Of a stretch of 58,906 nt of DNA, positions 10,558 to 19,457 are shown one piece after another. The notes under the pieces were generated by a model, which saw only the letters and a program-made list of their open reading frames with translations, made no database searches and was not told where the DNA came from. This DNA is from Duganella margarita (lineage in GTDB: Bacteria; Pseudomonadota; Gammaproteobacteria; Burkholderiales; Burkholderiaceae_D). The stretch covers positions 1-58,906 of the forward strand of contig NZ_WWCS01000027.1 in assembly GCF_009857535.1 (NCBI RefSeq), written 5' to 3'. Every line of letters begins with the position of its first letter. The first letter of the stretch is position 1. A program made the position numbers and the translations under genes.

Positions 10558-11091
10558 ATGAACAGCTTGTTCGACTGCAGCGCGCTGGCGCCTTCGTGGT
10601 TCTGCGACCATCGCGACATCCTGATTTACCTGGCGCCGTCCCTGATGCTGGCGCTGGTGATCCGCGTCCTGTCGGCGCGCCATCCCTTCTTTTTTTTGTT
10701 CACACTGGCCGGCACTGTGTGCCACGAGCTGGCGCATTTCGTCGCCGGCAAGCTGACCGGCGCAAGGCCAGCCAGTTTTACGGTGATTCCACGGCGTATC
10801 GCGCGTGGCTGGGAATTGGGATCGGTGCGGCTGACGCACGTGCGCTGGTATAACGCCGCGCCGTCGGCACTGGCGCCGTTTGCGGTGGTGGTGCTGCCGT
10901 TCGTGGTGGCGTGGTGGCGCACCCGCAGCGGACTGCATTTCCAGTGGATTGATGTGGCGCTGGCGTTCGCCGTCGCGCCACAATTTCTGGCGTGCTGGCC
11001 ATCGACGACAGACTGGAAAATCTCGCTGCAGTCGTGGCCGTATCTGCTGATCGCCGGATTGGCGTGGTGGATGGTCAGTGCGTTGCGGTAA
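10558..11091 (+). CDS. Putative membrane zinc metalloprotease-like protein (HELAH)
   Basis: This 177-residue membrane protein has hydrophobic segments at about residues 20-37, 45-65, 98-118, 122-142 and 155-175. The sequence TVCHELAHFVAGKLTGARPASF carries an HExxH (H56, E57, H60) in the second hydrophobic segment, as in the M50 site-2 protease and related M50-like families. A second conserved acidic ligand motif (NxxPxPxxDG) is not evident, so it may be a degenerate or non-proteolytic member. The ATG at 10558 follows GAGG at seven bases. Its 3' end overlaps the convergent PCuAC gene by 17 bases. Confidence 0.65.
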   Translation: MNSLFDCSALAPSWFCDHRDILIYLAPSLMLALVIRVLSARHPFFFLFTLAGTVCHELAHFVAGKLTGARPASFTVIPRRIARGWELGSVRLTHVRWYNAAPSALAPFAVVVLPFVVAWWRTRSGLHFQWIDVALAFAVAPQFLACWPSTTDWKISLQSWPYLLIAGLAWWMVSALR

Positions 11092-11503
11092 GTGGCTTGA
11101 CCGGCGCGTCGACGACGATCTTGCTGCGCACCTTCTGCGCGTCTTCCACTTCCAGCGTCAGCGGCACTTTGTCGCCTTCCTTCAGCGGCTGCTTCAGGTT
11201 CAGCAGCATCAGGTGATAGCCGCCGGGCGCCAGCTTGACCGGCTGGCCGGGCGGGAGGTCCAGCGTTTGCAGCTGACGCATCTTCATCATGTCGTCGACC
11301 ATTTTCATCTCATGCACTTCGACCGTGCCGGCCACCGGCGAGCTGACGCCCACCAGTTTGACGGCCTGGGTGGAGGTCAGCGTCATGAAGGCGCCGGTGG
11401 CCTTTTGCGCGGCCACGGTGGCGCGCACCCATGGTTCGCCGACGGTCACCTGGGCCAGCGCAGGCAGCGCGGCCATCAACAGCAGGGAGAGTATCTTTTT
11501 CAT
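11075..11503 (-). CDS. Periplasmic copper chaperone PCu(A)C
   Basis: This 142-residue periplasmic protein has a cleavable signal peptide (MKKILSLLLMAALPALAQ). The copper(I) site follows the family pattern: H64 of VEVHEMKM with nearby methionines, then H97 and M99 in GGYHLMLLN. PCu(A)C delivers copper to the CuA site of cytochrome c oxidase together with a SCO protein. It starts inside the stop of the SCO gene (ATGA overlap), so the two are coupled. Its last 17 bases overlap the convergent HELAH gene. Confidence 0.93.
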   Translation of the reverse strand: MKKILSLLLMAALPALAQVTVGEPWVRATVAAQKATGAFMTLTSTQAVKLVGVSSPVAGTVEVHEMKMVDDMMKMRQLQTLDLPPGQPVKLAPGGYHLMLLNLKQPLKEGDKVPLTLEVEDAQKVRSKIVVDAPVKPLTATH

Positions 11504-12114
11504 TGGAAGAGTCCTTTCAGGAATCCGGTTTCTTGCTTGGGGTTGAGCAGCAGGCGCAGATCATCGGCGCACTGCTGGGCGGTTTCTGCGTGTTTCATGG
11601 CCAGGCGGATCTTGCCGCTGGTGTCGAACGCGTAGGTGAGGGCGGTGTGGTCCATGGTGTAGGAACTTCCGCTCGGCACTTTGCGGTAGAAAATCTTGAA
11701 GTCCTTGGCGGCCTTGGCGGTCTGGTCCAGGTTGCCGCGCACGGCGACAAAGCTCGGGTCGAAGGCGCGCATGTAGTCGTTCAGCAGCGGGGCGGTGTCG
11801 CGTTCCGGGTCGACGGTGACGAACACCACTTGCAGCTTGTCGCCATCGGCGCCCAGCAGGCGTTTGATTTCCACCGCGCGCGCCAGGGCGGTCGGGCAGA
11901 CGTCCGGGCATTGGGTGAAACCGAAGAACAGCAGCACTAGCTTGCCTTTGAAGTCGCGCAGTGCGGCCGGCTTGCCGTTGGTGTAGAACAGCTGATAATC
12001 CGGACCGATGGCGCTGCCGGTGATGTCGATCGCGGTAAAGCCGGACGCGGCGTGGGCGCTGCCGGCCACGAATGGCAGGGCGGCCAACGACGAGATGAAG
12101 AGACGGCGTTGCAT
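11500..12114 (-). CDS. SCO family copper-binding thioredoxin-like protein
   Basis: This 204-residue protein has an N-terminal signal or anchor (MQRRLFISSLAALPFVAGSA) and a thioredoxin fold. The copper ligands of SCO/SenC proteins are present: C69 and C73 in GFTQCPDVCPTALA, and H156 in TMDHTALTYAFD. It inserts copper into the CuA centre of cytochrome c oxidase or reduces its cysteines. The ATG at 12114 is preceded by AGGAT and places the signal peptide at the N terminus; the frame stays open further upstream, but that stretch is arginine-rich shadow. It is followed by the PCuAC gene and preceded by a DUF2946 gene. Confidence 0.93.
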   Translation of the reverse strand: MQRRLFISSLAALPFVAGSAHAASGFTAIDITGSAIGPDYQLFYTNGKPAALRDFKGKLVLLFFGFTQCPDVCPTALARAVEIKRLLGADGDKLQVVFVTVDPERDTAPLLNDYMRAFDPSFVAVRGNLDQTAKAAKDFKIFYRKVPSGSSYTMDHTALTYAFDTSGKIRLAMKHAETAQQCADDLRLLLNPKQETGFLKGLFQ

Positions 12115-12212
12115 AGATAATCCTGTAAGGATGTTGCTAAGGCAGGCGTTGCTGGCGTATGCGGTATGCGGGCATGAGCCGATACGGTCGCGTGGCGCTG
12201 CGGCGGACGGAG

Positions 12213-12596
12213 TCAGGCGGCGGCGGGCGGGCCGCGCGGCTGGGCGTCGGGCCAGATCGGCTGTTGTGGCGCTGCCACGGGGCGCTGCGCAGGGTAGATG
12301 TCGTGGCCTTCGAGGACGGTCAGCAGGCCGGACGTGGCTGGCGGCGGTGCGCCGTTGCCGGTGTGGACGGCGCACAGCATGCAGTGCTTCATGCCATGCG
12401 CCGGCAGGCTGCCCGACCCGCGCTTGCCAGCGCCGGCGGCCGAGGCGGCCGGCGTGACGCTGCAAATGTCCAGTGCCAGCGGATAGTCCGACAGCACGCT
12501 CATCGCGTGGCTGATGGCCGGGGCGTACAGGTTCAGCAGGATCGCCAGGGAGACGATCAGGCTGGTCAGGCGCCGGCGCTGGAGGAAGGTGGACAT
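12213..12596 (-). CDS. DUF2946 family protein
   Basis: This 127-residue protein starts with a hydrophobic segment (residues about 9-30, SLIVSLAILLNLYAPAISHA). It contains the characteristic HGMKHCMLCAVHTG cluster of His and Cys near residues 66-80, which suggests metal (copper) binding. DUF2946 genes commonly sit beside SCO, PCuAC or copper-related TonB receptor genes, which fits the two genes that follow. The tail is proline-rich. The ATG at 12596 is preferred over an upstream GTG at 12635, which overlaps a terminator hairpin. Confidence 0.75.
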   Translation of the reverse strand: MSTFLQRRRLTSLIVSLAILLNLYAPAISHAMSVLSDYPLALDICSVTPAASAAGAGKRGSGSLPAHGMKHCMLCAVHTGNGAPPPATSGLLTVLEGHDIYPAQRPVAAPQQPIWPDAQPRGPPAAA

Positions 12597-12604
12597 TTTT
12601 CCAT

Positions 12605-12643
12605 TATAAAATAAAAAAGCCGCCGGCGTTTTCACGCGGCGGC
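12605..12643 (-). terminator. Rho-independent terminator of the chemoreceptor gene
   Basis: Read on the minus strand, a GCCGCCG/CGGCGGC stem (plus coordinates 12619-12643) with a TGAAAA loop is followed by a T6-ATTTT run. It lies about 90 bases after the chemoreceptor stop codon and just before the DUF2946 start. Confidence 0.75.
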
Positions 12644-12734
12644 GGTTGAATGGCTGTGTGCGGCACAGGCAAAACCCGCACAGCGCTGCGGCCCGGGGTC
12701 GGCCCCCGGCGGGGTCCGACCCCTTCGGTTGGGG

Positions 12735-14756
12735 TTACTTCAGCGACAGATAGCGGTCCTGGCGCAGCGCGGGCTGGCCGGCCTGGCTGCCCAGCTTGAA
12801 GATCTTGACCACATCTTCCAGCTCATGCGCCTGGTCCTGCAAGGCTTGCGCTGCTGCGGCGGCCTGTTCCACCAGCGCGGCGTTCTGCTGGGTGACCTGG
12901 TCCATCTGCGTCACCGCTTCATGCACCTGGCCGATGCCTGCGCGCTGCTCTTCGCTGGCGTGGCTGATCTCGGCCATGATATCGGTTACGCGGCGCACGC
13001 TGTCGACCACTTCCTGCATCGTGGTGCCGGCTTTTTCCACCTGCTTGCTGCCGGTCTCGACCTTGTTGACCGAGTCGTCGATCAATTCCTTGATTTCTTT
13101 GGCGGCGGTGGCCGAGCGTTGCGCCAGGTTGCGCACTTCCGACGCCACCACGGCAAAGCCGCGGCCCTGTTCGCCGGCGCGGGCCGCTTCCACTGCCGCA
13201 TTCAGCGCCAGGATGTTGGTCTGGAAGGCGATGCCGTCAATCACGGAAATAATGTCGGCGATCTTGCGCGACGAATCGGTGATCGACCCCATGGTCTCGA
13301 CCACCTGCGCCACCACTTCGCCACCCTTGGCGGCGATGCCGGAGGCGGCCAGCGCCATCTGGTTGGCTTGCGACGCGTTCTCGGCGTTCTGGGTCACGGC
13401 GCTGCTCAGCTCTTCCATCGACGCGGCGGTTTCTTCCAGGCTGGAGGCCTGCTCTTCGGTACGCTGCGACAGGTCCAGGTTGCCCTGGGCGATTTCGCTG
13501 GACGCGGTGGTGATCTGCTCGGCGCCACGGCGCACCTGGCCGACCACGCCGGACAGGTTGTCGCTGATGTTGTTCAGCGAACGCAGCACCAGGCCGATTT
13601 CATCCTGGTTGTGGATTTCCAGGTGCACGTCGAGGTCGCCGGCGGCGATGCGCTCGGCCGCTTGCTCGGCGCGCGCCAGCGGCCGCGAGACGATCGCGCG
13701 CACCAGCAGGAACAGCAGCACGGCGAACAGCACCAGTGCAACCAGGCCCAGCAGCGCATAGCGGTTGCGCAGCTGCGCCGCTTCGCGGGTGATTTCCTCG
13801 GTGTAGGTGCCGCCGACGATCAGCCAGTTCCATGGTTTAAACGTGTGGAACTCGACCATCTTCTCGCGCGCCGACGCGCCGTCTTTTTCCACCCAGTCGT
13901 AGGTCATGCTGCCTTCCTTGGCGTCCAGCATTTCCTTGACGAACTGGCGGCCGTCGCTGCTCTTGATGTCCAGCAGGTTGTCGCCTTCCTTGGCCGGGTG
14001 CACCAGCGCGTTGCCCAGCGTCTTGCCAGGAGCGGCGTTCAACACATAGATATAGCCGGTCTCGCCGATCCTGATGGCCTTGATCTTCTGCTTCAGCACG
14101 TCCATGTTCTTGGAAATGTCGAGACCAATGAACAGTACGCCGATGACCTTGCCACTGGCGTCCTTGATCGGGTCGTACTGGGTGATGAACTGTTTGCCGA
14201 ACAGCGTGGCCAGGCCGATGTAGCTATTGCCGGCGCGCAGCAGCGGGTAGCTCGGGTGCGCATGGTCCAGCTGGGTGCCGACGGCGCGCTCGCCGTTTTC
14301 TTTCTTCAGCGAAGTGGTGACGCGAACGAATTCCTCGCCGTCGGCGGCGAAGATGGTGGCGACCACGCCGGTGTCGCTGGTGAACTTGTCCGGGATGCTG
14401 AAGTCCAGGTTGAGCGCCTTGCCGCCATGCTTGAGCGATGGCGTCGGCTTGCCGGCGATCTCGACGGTGGTGGACGGATCGAGCGTGAACGGACCATCGC
14501 CGAAGTCGGACGCGAACAGGCGCGCGAAGCTGGACGCCTCGTTCATCATGGCGGTATTGAACACCTCGACGGTATTGCTGATGCCGCTGAGGTTGTACGC
14601 CACGTTGGCCTTGGCGCGCTCTTTCAGCATGGCCGAGGTGCTCAGGTTAATCAGTGTCAGCAGCAGCGCCAGAATGACGCTGATCAAGCCGAACGTAAAA
14701 ACGGTAATTTTAGTACCGACACCCCAGTTACGAGGATTCATCATTATTGTTTTCAT
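12735..14756 (-). CDS. Methyl-accepting chemotaxis protein with periplasmic Cache sensor
   Basis: This 673-residue chemoreceptor has a first membrane helix at about residues 13-36, a large periplasmic double-Cache-type region (about 40-300; VLFIGLDISKNMDVLKQKIKAI and the late KPWNWLIVGGTY are typical of it), a second helix near 312-333, HAMP, and the signalling coiled coil. The hairpin tip carries DGIAFQTNILALNAAVEAARAG and RGFAVVASEVRNLAQRS, the invariant MCP signature. There is no C-terminal pentapeptide for CheR/CheB tethering. The ATG at 14756 was chosen over an upstream frame extension that lies in the untranslated leader. A candidate sigma-70 promoter lies about 150 bases upstream. The ligand is unknown. 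Confidence 0.95.
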   Translation of the reverse strand: MKTIMMNPRNWGVGTKITVFTFGLISVILALLLTLINLSTSAMLKERAKANVAYNLSGISNTVEVFNTAMMNEASSFARLFASDFGDGPFTLDPSTTVEIAGKPTPSLKHGGKALNLDFSIPDKFTSDTGVVATIFAADGEEFVRVTTSLKKENGERAVGTQLDHAHPSYPLLRAGNSYIGLATLFGKQFITQYDPIKDASGKVIGVLFIGLDISKNMDVLKQKIKAIRIGETGYIYVLNAAPGKTLGNALVHPAKEGDNLLDIKSSDGRQFVKEMLDAKEGSMTYDWVEKDGASAREKMVEFHTFKPWNWLIVGGTYTEEITREAAQLRNRYALLGLVALVLFAVLLFLLVRAIVSRPLARAEQAAERIAAGDLDVHLEIHNQDEIGLVLRSLNNISDNLSGVVGQVRRGAEQITTASSEIAQGNLDLSQRTEEQASSLEETAASMEELSSAVTQNAENASQANQMALAASGIAAKGGEVVAQVVETMGSITDSSRKIADIISVIDGIAFQTNILALNAAVEAARAGEQGRGFAVVASEVRNLAQRSATAAKEIKELIDDSVNKVETGSKQVEKAGTTMQEVVDSVRRVTDIMAEISHASEEQRAGIGQVHEAVTQMDQVTQQNAALVEQAAAAAQALQDQAHELEDVVKIFKLGSQAGQPALRQDRYLSLK

Positions 14757-15148
14757 TGATCTCTTTAGAGAAAAGATACAGCGGTTTGAGGTCGCTCGGA
14801 ATCGAGCTGGCTCCGGGGGCGGGGGAGCGTTTGCGTAGGCGATGGACACTGCCGTAAGTGCTGCCTGGCGGGCCGTCAACGTGAAACTAGTAGCGGAATC
14901 ATAGCATATTTTTTCTGGAGGGCAATAAAATCGAACAGCAATTCCAAAAAAATCTATCTATAAAACAATGACTTGAGTGAAAAATTGTAAAAACGTAAGT
15001 GAATCTACTTAGTAAAACGCGGCGGACAATGTTGTGTTTCAGCCGCCCTTAAGCTTAGGCAGAGAAACTCTGAAATACCAGCCCCTTATGCGTGCACTAG
15101 CCTGTAAAATGGGGCAACACTTAATTCATACGTTCCGGAGTAATGCCG
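14757..15148. other. Divergent intergenic region between chemoreceptor and prc
   Basis: This gap of 392 bases has no gene I can support. The half near the chemoreceptor is GC-rich leader; the centre (about 14900-15015) is strongly AT-rich and probably holds both promoters. Two small hairpins lie toward prc: GGCGG/CCGCC arms at 15021-15025 and 15043-15047, and CAGAG-AAA-CTCTG at 15060-15072. Neither is followed by a T run. Nothing matches a riboswitch that I recognise. Confidence 0.5.
14898..14925 (-). promoter_or_regulatory. Candidate promoter of the chemoreceptor gene
   Basis: On the minus strand TTGCCC (14920-14925) and TATGAT (14898-14903) are separated by 16 bases. That is a reasonable sigma-70 promoter, and it leaves a leader of about 135 bases. 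No flagellar sigma-28 consensus was found. Confidence 0.45.
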
Positions 15149-17410
15149 ATGAAGAAGCAACTACTGTTGGTGGCCGTGTTGGCGGCCCTGTCAGTGCAGG
15201 CCGGCGCCGCCGTGCCAGAGAAAACGGCGGACACCCCTCTCAAACCACAGCCCGGCCAGACCGATGCGGCATTGTGGGCGTCGCGGGTCCTCACCAAGCT
15301 GCATTACAAGCCGGTGCCCCTCGATGATGCGATGTCGGAGAAAATCTTCGACCGCTACTTCAAGTCGCTGGACGCGGAAAAAATGTTCTTCACCCAGGCC
15401 GACATCGACCAGTACGCCATCGTGCGTACCCGCCTGGATGACGCCATCACCGGCCAGAATCTCAGCGTGCCGTTCGGCATCTTCAACCTGTACCAGCAGC
15501 GCTTCAACGAGCGGATCGCTTATGCGCGCGAACTGGTCAAGCAGGGCAAGTTCGATTTCACCTCCGACGAGACCTACCAGTACGACCGCGAAAAGGCCGA
15601 CTGGACCAAGAGCGACGCCGAGGTCAAGGACCTGTGGCGCAAGCGCGTCAAGAACGAATGGCTGCGCCTGAAGCTGGCCGGCAAGGACGACAAGTCGATC
15701 AAGGAAACGCTCGACAAGCGCTATGAAGGCTACCTCAGCCCGTCGCGCAAGCTGACCGCCGAAGACGTGTTCCAGATCTTCATGAACGCGTATGCGATGT
15801 CGATCGAGCCGCACACCAACTACCTGGGCCCGCGCGCGGCCGATGCGTTTGACATCGCCATGCGCCTGTCGCTGGAAGGCATCGGCTGCGTGCTGCAAAG
15901 CCGCGACGATTACACCGTGGTGCGCGAGGTCGTGACCGGCAGCCCGGCCGGCCTGTCCGGCAAGATCAAGGTCGGCGACAAGATCGTCGGCGTGGCCAAG
16001 GACGACAAATCGCCGATCACCGAAGTGCTGGGCATGCGCCTGGACGACGTGGTGGCGCTGATCCGCGGCCCGAAAGATTCGACCGTCAGGCTGGAGATCA
16101 TTCCGGCCGACGCCGGTCCGGACGCCAAGCACACCTTCGTCACGCTGGTGCGCCAGAAGATCAGCATGGAAGAGCAGTCGGCCAAGAAATCCGTGTACGA
16201 AATCAAGGACGGCAACGTCAAGCGCCGCGTCGGCGTGATTTCGCTGCCGACCTTCTACATGGACTTTGAAGCGCGCCGCAAGGGCGACAAGGACTTCAAG
16301 AGCGCCACCCGCGACGTCAAGCGTCTGCTGGTCGAGCTGAAGAAGGACAAGGTCGACAACGTGCTGATCGACCTGCGCAACAACGGCGGCGGCTCGCTGA
16401 CCGAGGCGGTGGAACTGACCGGCCTGTTCATCGACAAGGGCCCGGTGGTGATGCAGCGTAACGGCGAGAACAAGGTCGAAGTCGAGAGCGACACCGATCC
16501 GGGCATGGCCTGGGACGGGCCGCTGGGCGTGCTGATCAACCGTGGTTCGGCCTCGGCGTCGGAGATTTTCGCGGCGGCGATCCAGGATTACGGCCGTGGC
16601 GTCATCATCGGCGAGCCGAGCTTTGGCAAGGGGACGGTGCAGACGCTGTTCGGGCTGGACCGCTTTGCGCAGAACGACAAGGTGCATTACGGCGAGCTGA
16701 AGTTCACCATTGCGCAGTTCTTCCGCATCAATGGCGGCACCACCCAGCTGCGCGGCGTCACGCCGGACATCAAGCTGCCGACCATGGGCGATTCCGACAC
16801 CTTCGGCGAGTCGAGCTACGACAACGCCTTGCCGTGGACCCAGATCAAGCCGGCCGTCTACATCCCGACCGGCGACGTCAAGGAAATCGTGCCGCTGCTG
16901 GACAAGAAGCATGATGCCCGCGTGGCCAAGGATAAGGACTTCCAGTACCTGGCCGAGGACATCGCGCTGGTCAAGAAACAGCGCAAGGAAAATTCGGTGT
17001 CGCTGAACGAAGTGGTGCGCCGCAAGGAACGCGACCAGCAGGAAGCCCGCTCCAAGCTGCGCGAAGCGCGCCTGCTGTCGCCGACGCCGGGCGCGGATGA
17101 TCCGATCCTGGTGCCGGACCCGAAAGAGGCGCTCAACAAGGCGATTTCGGCCTCGGCCAAGACGCCAACCGGCAAGCAGGCGCAGACGCCGAAGGTGGCG
17201 GGCGTGAAAGGCGCGCTGCGCAGCGATGACGGCCTGCAGGGTTCGGAGCGTTCGCTGGCAGCCGAGCTGGAAGCGGAGAAGCAGGCCAAGGCGGCCAAGG
17301 ATGTGCTGCTGAACGAAGCGGTACACATTCTGGCCGACGAAGTGGGTCTGCTGAAAACCGACACCCGCATGGCATCGCGCGTACTGCCTTACGCTGCCGA
17401 CGCCAAGTAA
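15149..17410 (+). CDS. prc: Tail-specific (C-terminal processing) periplasmic protease Prc/Tsp
   Basis: This 753-residue periplasmic serine protease cleaves proteins with nonpolar C termini and takes part in envelope and peptidoglycan-enzyme turnover. It has a signal peptide (MKKQLLLVAVLAALSVQAGA), the Prc N-terminal helical domain, a PDZ domain near residues 245-340 (VVTGSPAGLSGKIKVGDKIVGV), and an S41 protease domain. The Ser-Lys dyad is seen in NRGSASASEIFAAAIQDYGR (Ser) and GEPSFGKGTVQTL (Lys). The C-terminal domain (about 600-750) is charged. GGAG ends eight bases before the ATG at 15149, so this start is preferred over 15143. It is monocistronic with a terminator downstream. Confidence 0.96.
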   Translation: MKKQLLLVAVLAALSVQAGAAVPEKTADTPLKPQPGQTDAALWASRVLTKLHYKPVPLDDAMSEKIFDRYFKSLDAEKMFFTQADIDQYAIVRTRLDDAITGQNLSVPFGIFNLYQQRFNERIAYARELVKQGKFDFTSDETYQYDREKADWTKSDAEVKDLWRKRVKNEWLRLKLAGKDDKSIKETLDKRYEGYLSPSRKLTAEDVFQIFMNAYAMSIEPHTNYLGPRAADAFDIAMRLSLEGIGCVLQSRDDYTVVREVVTGSPAGLSGKIKVGDKIVGVAKDDKSPITEVLGMRLDDVVALIRGPKDSTVRLEIIPADAGPDAKHTFVTLVRQKISMEEQSAKKSVYEIKDGNVKRRVGVISLPTFYMDFEARRKGDKDFKSATRDVKRLLVELKKDKVDNVLIDLRNNGGGSLTEAVELTGLFIDKGPVVMQRNGENKVEVESDTDPGMAWDGPLGVLINRGSASASEIFAAAIQDYGRGVIIGEPSFGKGTVQTLFGLDRFAQNDKVHYGELKFTIAQFFRINGGTTQLRGVTPDIKLPTMGDSDTFGESSYDNALPWTQIKPAVYIPTGDVKEIVPLLDKKHDARVAKDKDFQYLAEDIALVKKQRKENSVSLNEVVRRKERDQQEARSKLREARLLSPTPGADDPILVPDPKEALNKAISASAKTPTGKQAQTPKVAGVKGALRSDDGLQGSERSLAAELEAEKQAKAAKDVLLNEAVHILADEVGLLKTDTRMASRVLPYAADAK

Positions 17411-17431
17411 GCATCACACGGGAAATACAGG

Positions 17432-17470
17432 AAGGGCCGGGTTCTGCGCTGCGGGACTCAGCCCTTTTTT
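17432..17470 (+). terminator. Terminator after prc
   Basis: An AAGGGC/GCCCTT stem continues, after one mismatch, into a GGGTTC/GGACTC stem containing wobble pairs, and is followed by a T6 run (17465-17470). It lies 22 bases after the prc stop. The LysR gene ends ten bases further on from the other strand. Confidence 0.7.
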
Positions 17471-17479
17471 ATGCCGGGA

Positions 17480-18391
17480 TCAGGCCGCCCCGGCGCGGGT
17501 GATGTCGACGATCCAGTCGGCGAAGGCGCGTACCCGCTGGGGAATGTTGCGGCGGTGCGGGAACAGGATGCGGGCGTCCATCGGCGCTGGTTGATGGTGC
17601 GGCAATACCGCCACCAGCAGCCCGGCGGCGATCTCGGCGCGCGCGCGGGAAGCAGGGATCTGCGCAATGCCCAGCCCGGCGTGGGTGGCGGCGTTGTAGG
17701 CCACGCTGTTGTTGACGGTGACCTGGTGGCGCATCGGCACATACACACTGCTGGCGCTGGCGGCGTCGACATATTCAAACGCGGCCGGCTGGCTGGCCGG
17801 ATTGGGCTGGTAGTTGACCAGCCAGTGGCCGGACAGCTCATCCGGCGTGGCCGGCAGGCCGTGCGCGGCGACATAGGCGGGGCTGGCGACGTTCATCAGT
17901 TCCAGCGTCAGCAGCGGGCGCGACACCAGCGATTCGTCCACCACGGCGCCGGCGCGCACCACCAGGTCAAAGCCTTCGCTCAGCAGGTCGACGCGGCGGT
18001 CGGTGCTGAAGATATCGATTTGCAGCGCCGGGTGCCGTTGCAGGAATTCAGGCAGGCGCGGCAGCACGATGCCGGTGGCCATACCCAATGGCATGTCGGC
18101 GCGGATGCGGCCCTGCAACTGGCTACCTTGCTGGAACAGCGCGCCGATGTCGTCGAGGTCGTCCAGCAGGCGTTCTGCGCGTTCCAGCAGTTCTTCGCCT
18201 TCGCGCGTGATCTGCACGCGGCGCGTGGTGCGCTGGAGCAGGCGGGCGCCGAGGCGGTCTTCCAGCCGCTGAATAGCGTTGGAAATCGACGTGCGCGGCA
18301 GCTGCAACTGTTCCGCCGCGCGCGTGAAGCTGGACAGGCGCGCCACCCACAGAAAGATGCGCAAGTCTTCGGTCGAAAGGATTGTCTTCAT
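17480..18391 (-). CDS. LysR family transcriptional regulator
   Basis: This 303-residue regulator has an N-terminal winged helix-turn-helix (residues about 6-65: LRIFLWVARLSSFTRAAEQL and then SISNAIQRLEDRLGARLLQR) and a substrate-binding co-inducer domain with DLVVRAGAV near residue 140. It belongs to the CrgA-like branch common in Proteobacteria, in which many members control a neighbouring short-chain dehydrogenase. It is divergent from the SDR gene across a 109-base gap. An ATC-N9-GAT box (18392-18406) abuts its start codon and could be an autoregulatory site. Confidence 0.93.
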   Translation of the reverse strand: MKTILSTEDLRIFLWVARLSSFTRAAEQLQLPRTSISNAIQRLEDRLGARLLQRTTRRVQITREGEELLERAERLLDDLDDIGALFQQGSQLQGRIRADMPLGMATGIVLPRLPEFLQRHPALQIDIFSTDRRVDLLSEGFDLVVRAGAVVDESLVSRPLLTLELMNVASPAYVAAHGLPATPDELSGHWLVNYQPNPASQPAAFEYVDAASASSVYVPMRHQVTVNNSVAYNAATHAGLGIAQIPASRARAEIAAGLLVAVLPHHQPAPMDARILFPHRRNIPQRVRAFADWIVDITRAGAA

Positions 18392-18500
18392 ATCTGGATC
18401 AGTGATGTCGATTTAACGCAGTTTATCTGCTGATTATACGGATCTAGACTCCAGTCTGGGTGGTCCATGTGGCGACCGCCATCCACAGAGGAAGATCATC

Positions 18501-19259
18501 ATGAGTAACCGTATTGCATTGATTACCGGCGGCAGCCGGGGCCTGGGCAAATCCGCCGCGCTGCATCTGGCGCGGGCCGGATGGGATGTGGTCATCACCT
18601 ACCAGGCGCGCGCGGACGCGGCCGACGCCACCGTGGCGGAAGTGCGGGCAATAGGCCGCAAGGCAGCGGCGTTGCAGCTGGACGCCGGCGTGACTGCAAG
18701 CTTCCCGGCGTTCAAGGCCGGTTTCGCGGCGCTGCTGGAAAGCGAGTTCGGCCGTCAGAGCTTCGATGCGCTGGTCAATAACGCCGGCAACAGCGCCAAC
18801 GTGCCGTTCGCGGAAACCACCGAGCAGCAGTTTGACGAGCTGATGAACGTGCACCTGAAGGGCGTATTTTTCCTGACCCAGGCGCTGTTGCCGCTGCTGG
18901 CCGACGGCGGCAGCATTGTCAACGTGTCGAGCGGCCTGGCGCGCTTCTCGATGCCGGGCAAGGCGGTGTATGCGGTGATGAAAGGCGGCATCGAGGTACT
19001 GACGCGCTATCTGGCCAAGGAGCTGGGCGAGCGTGGCATCCGCGTCAACACGCTGGCGCCGGGCGCGATCGCCACCGATTTCAGCGGCGGCGTGGTGCGC
19101 GACAATCCGCAGGTCAACGCCATGGTGGCGGCCAACACGGCGCTGGGGCGGGTGGGGCTGCCCGACGACATTGGCGGCGCGGTGGCGGTGCTGCTGTCGG
19201 ATGAGAGCGGATGGTTCAACGGACAGCGAATTGAGGCGTCGGGCGGCATGATGTTGTGA
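18501..19259 (+). CDS. Short-chain dehydrogenase/reductase (SDR)
   Basis: This 252-residue NAD(P)-dependent oxidoreductase of the classical SDR type has the cofactor motif ITGGSRGLGKSAAL at residues 6-19, NNAGN near 94-98, the catalytic Ser in NVSSG, and Tyr/Lys in YAVMKGG. The proline-glycine stretch after the active site is LAPGAIATDF. The C terminus ASGGMML is typical. The ATG follows AGAGGAAG. It is the presumed target of the divergent LysR gene. The substrate is unknown; many such pairs reduce quinones or carbonyls. Confidence 0.93.
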   Translation: MSNRIALITGGSRGLGKSAALHLARAGWDVVITYQARADAADATVAEVRAIGRKAAALQLDAGVTASFPAFKAGFAALLESEFGRQSFDALVNNAGNSANVPFAETTEQQFDELMNVHLKGVFFLTQALLPLLADGGSIVNVSSGLARFSMPGKAVYAVMKGGIEVLTRYLAKELGERGIRVNTLAPGAIATDFSGGVVRDNPQVNAMVAANTALGRVGLPDDIGGAVAVLLSDESGWFNGQRIEASGGMML

Positions 19260-19369
19260 TGTTATGCGGGTGGTGAATCACTGCTATTGCCAAGATAAAT
19301 TGGCTTTATATGTCGCAATGCAGCATCATTCACCTGTCTCCTCTATCTCCTTCAAGGAAATAGACTTCA

Positions 19370-19397
19370 GCCCGCTCTCAGTAGCGGGCTTTTTTTT
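19370..19397 (+). terminator. Strong terminator 110 bases after the SDR gene
   Basis: A GCCCGCT/AGCGGGC stem with a six-base loop is followed by eight T residues (19390-19397). It lies 110 bases past the SDR stop and 60 bases before the next gene. It either ends a long 3' UTR or ends an independent small transcript. Confidence 0.85.
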
Positions 19398-19457
19398 CGC
19401 CGCAACGTCCCGTAGATCGGTTAAGCTTTCTATAAGTCAACGTTTAGGTTCCTGCAA

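Noticed and set aside
10405..10983. Open frame of 192 codons on the minus strand between the isochorismatase and HELAH genes
   Set aside because: It covers the opposite strand of the HELAH gene and the promoter region, and its product is low-complexity His/Arg/Gln.
14757..14890. Possible c-di-GMP riboswitch in the chemoreceptor leader
   Set aside because: The leader is long and contains ACGCAAACG, but the GEMM core and its paired stems could not be drawn.
18392..18430. ATC-N9-GAT and GCAG-TTTAT-CTGC boxes between the LysR and SDR genes
   Set aside because: They may be LysR boxes, but both are short and one abuts the start codon; evidence is too weak for a separate feature.
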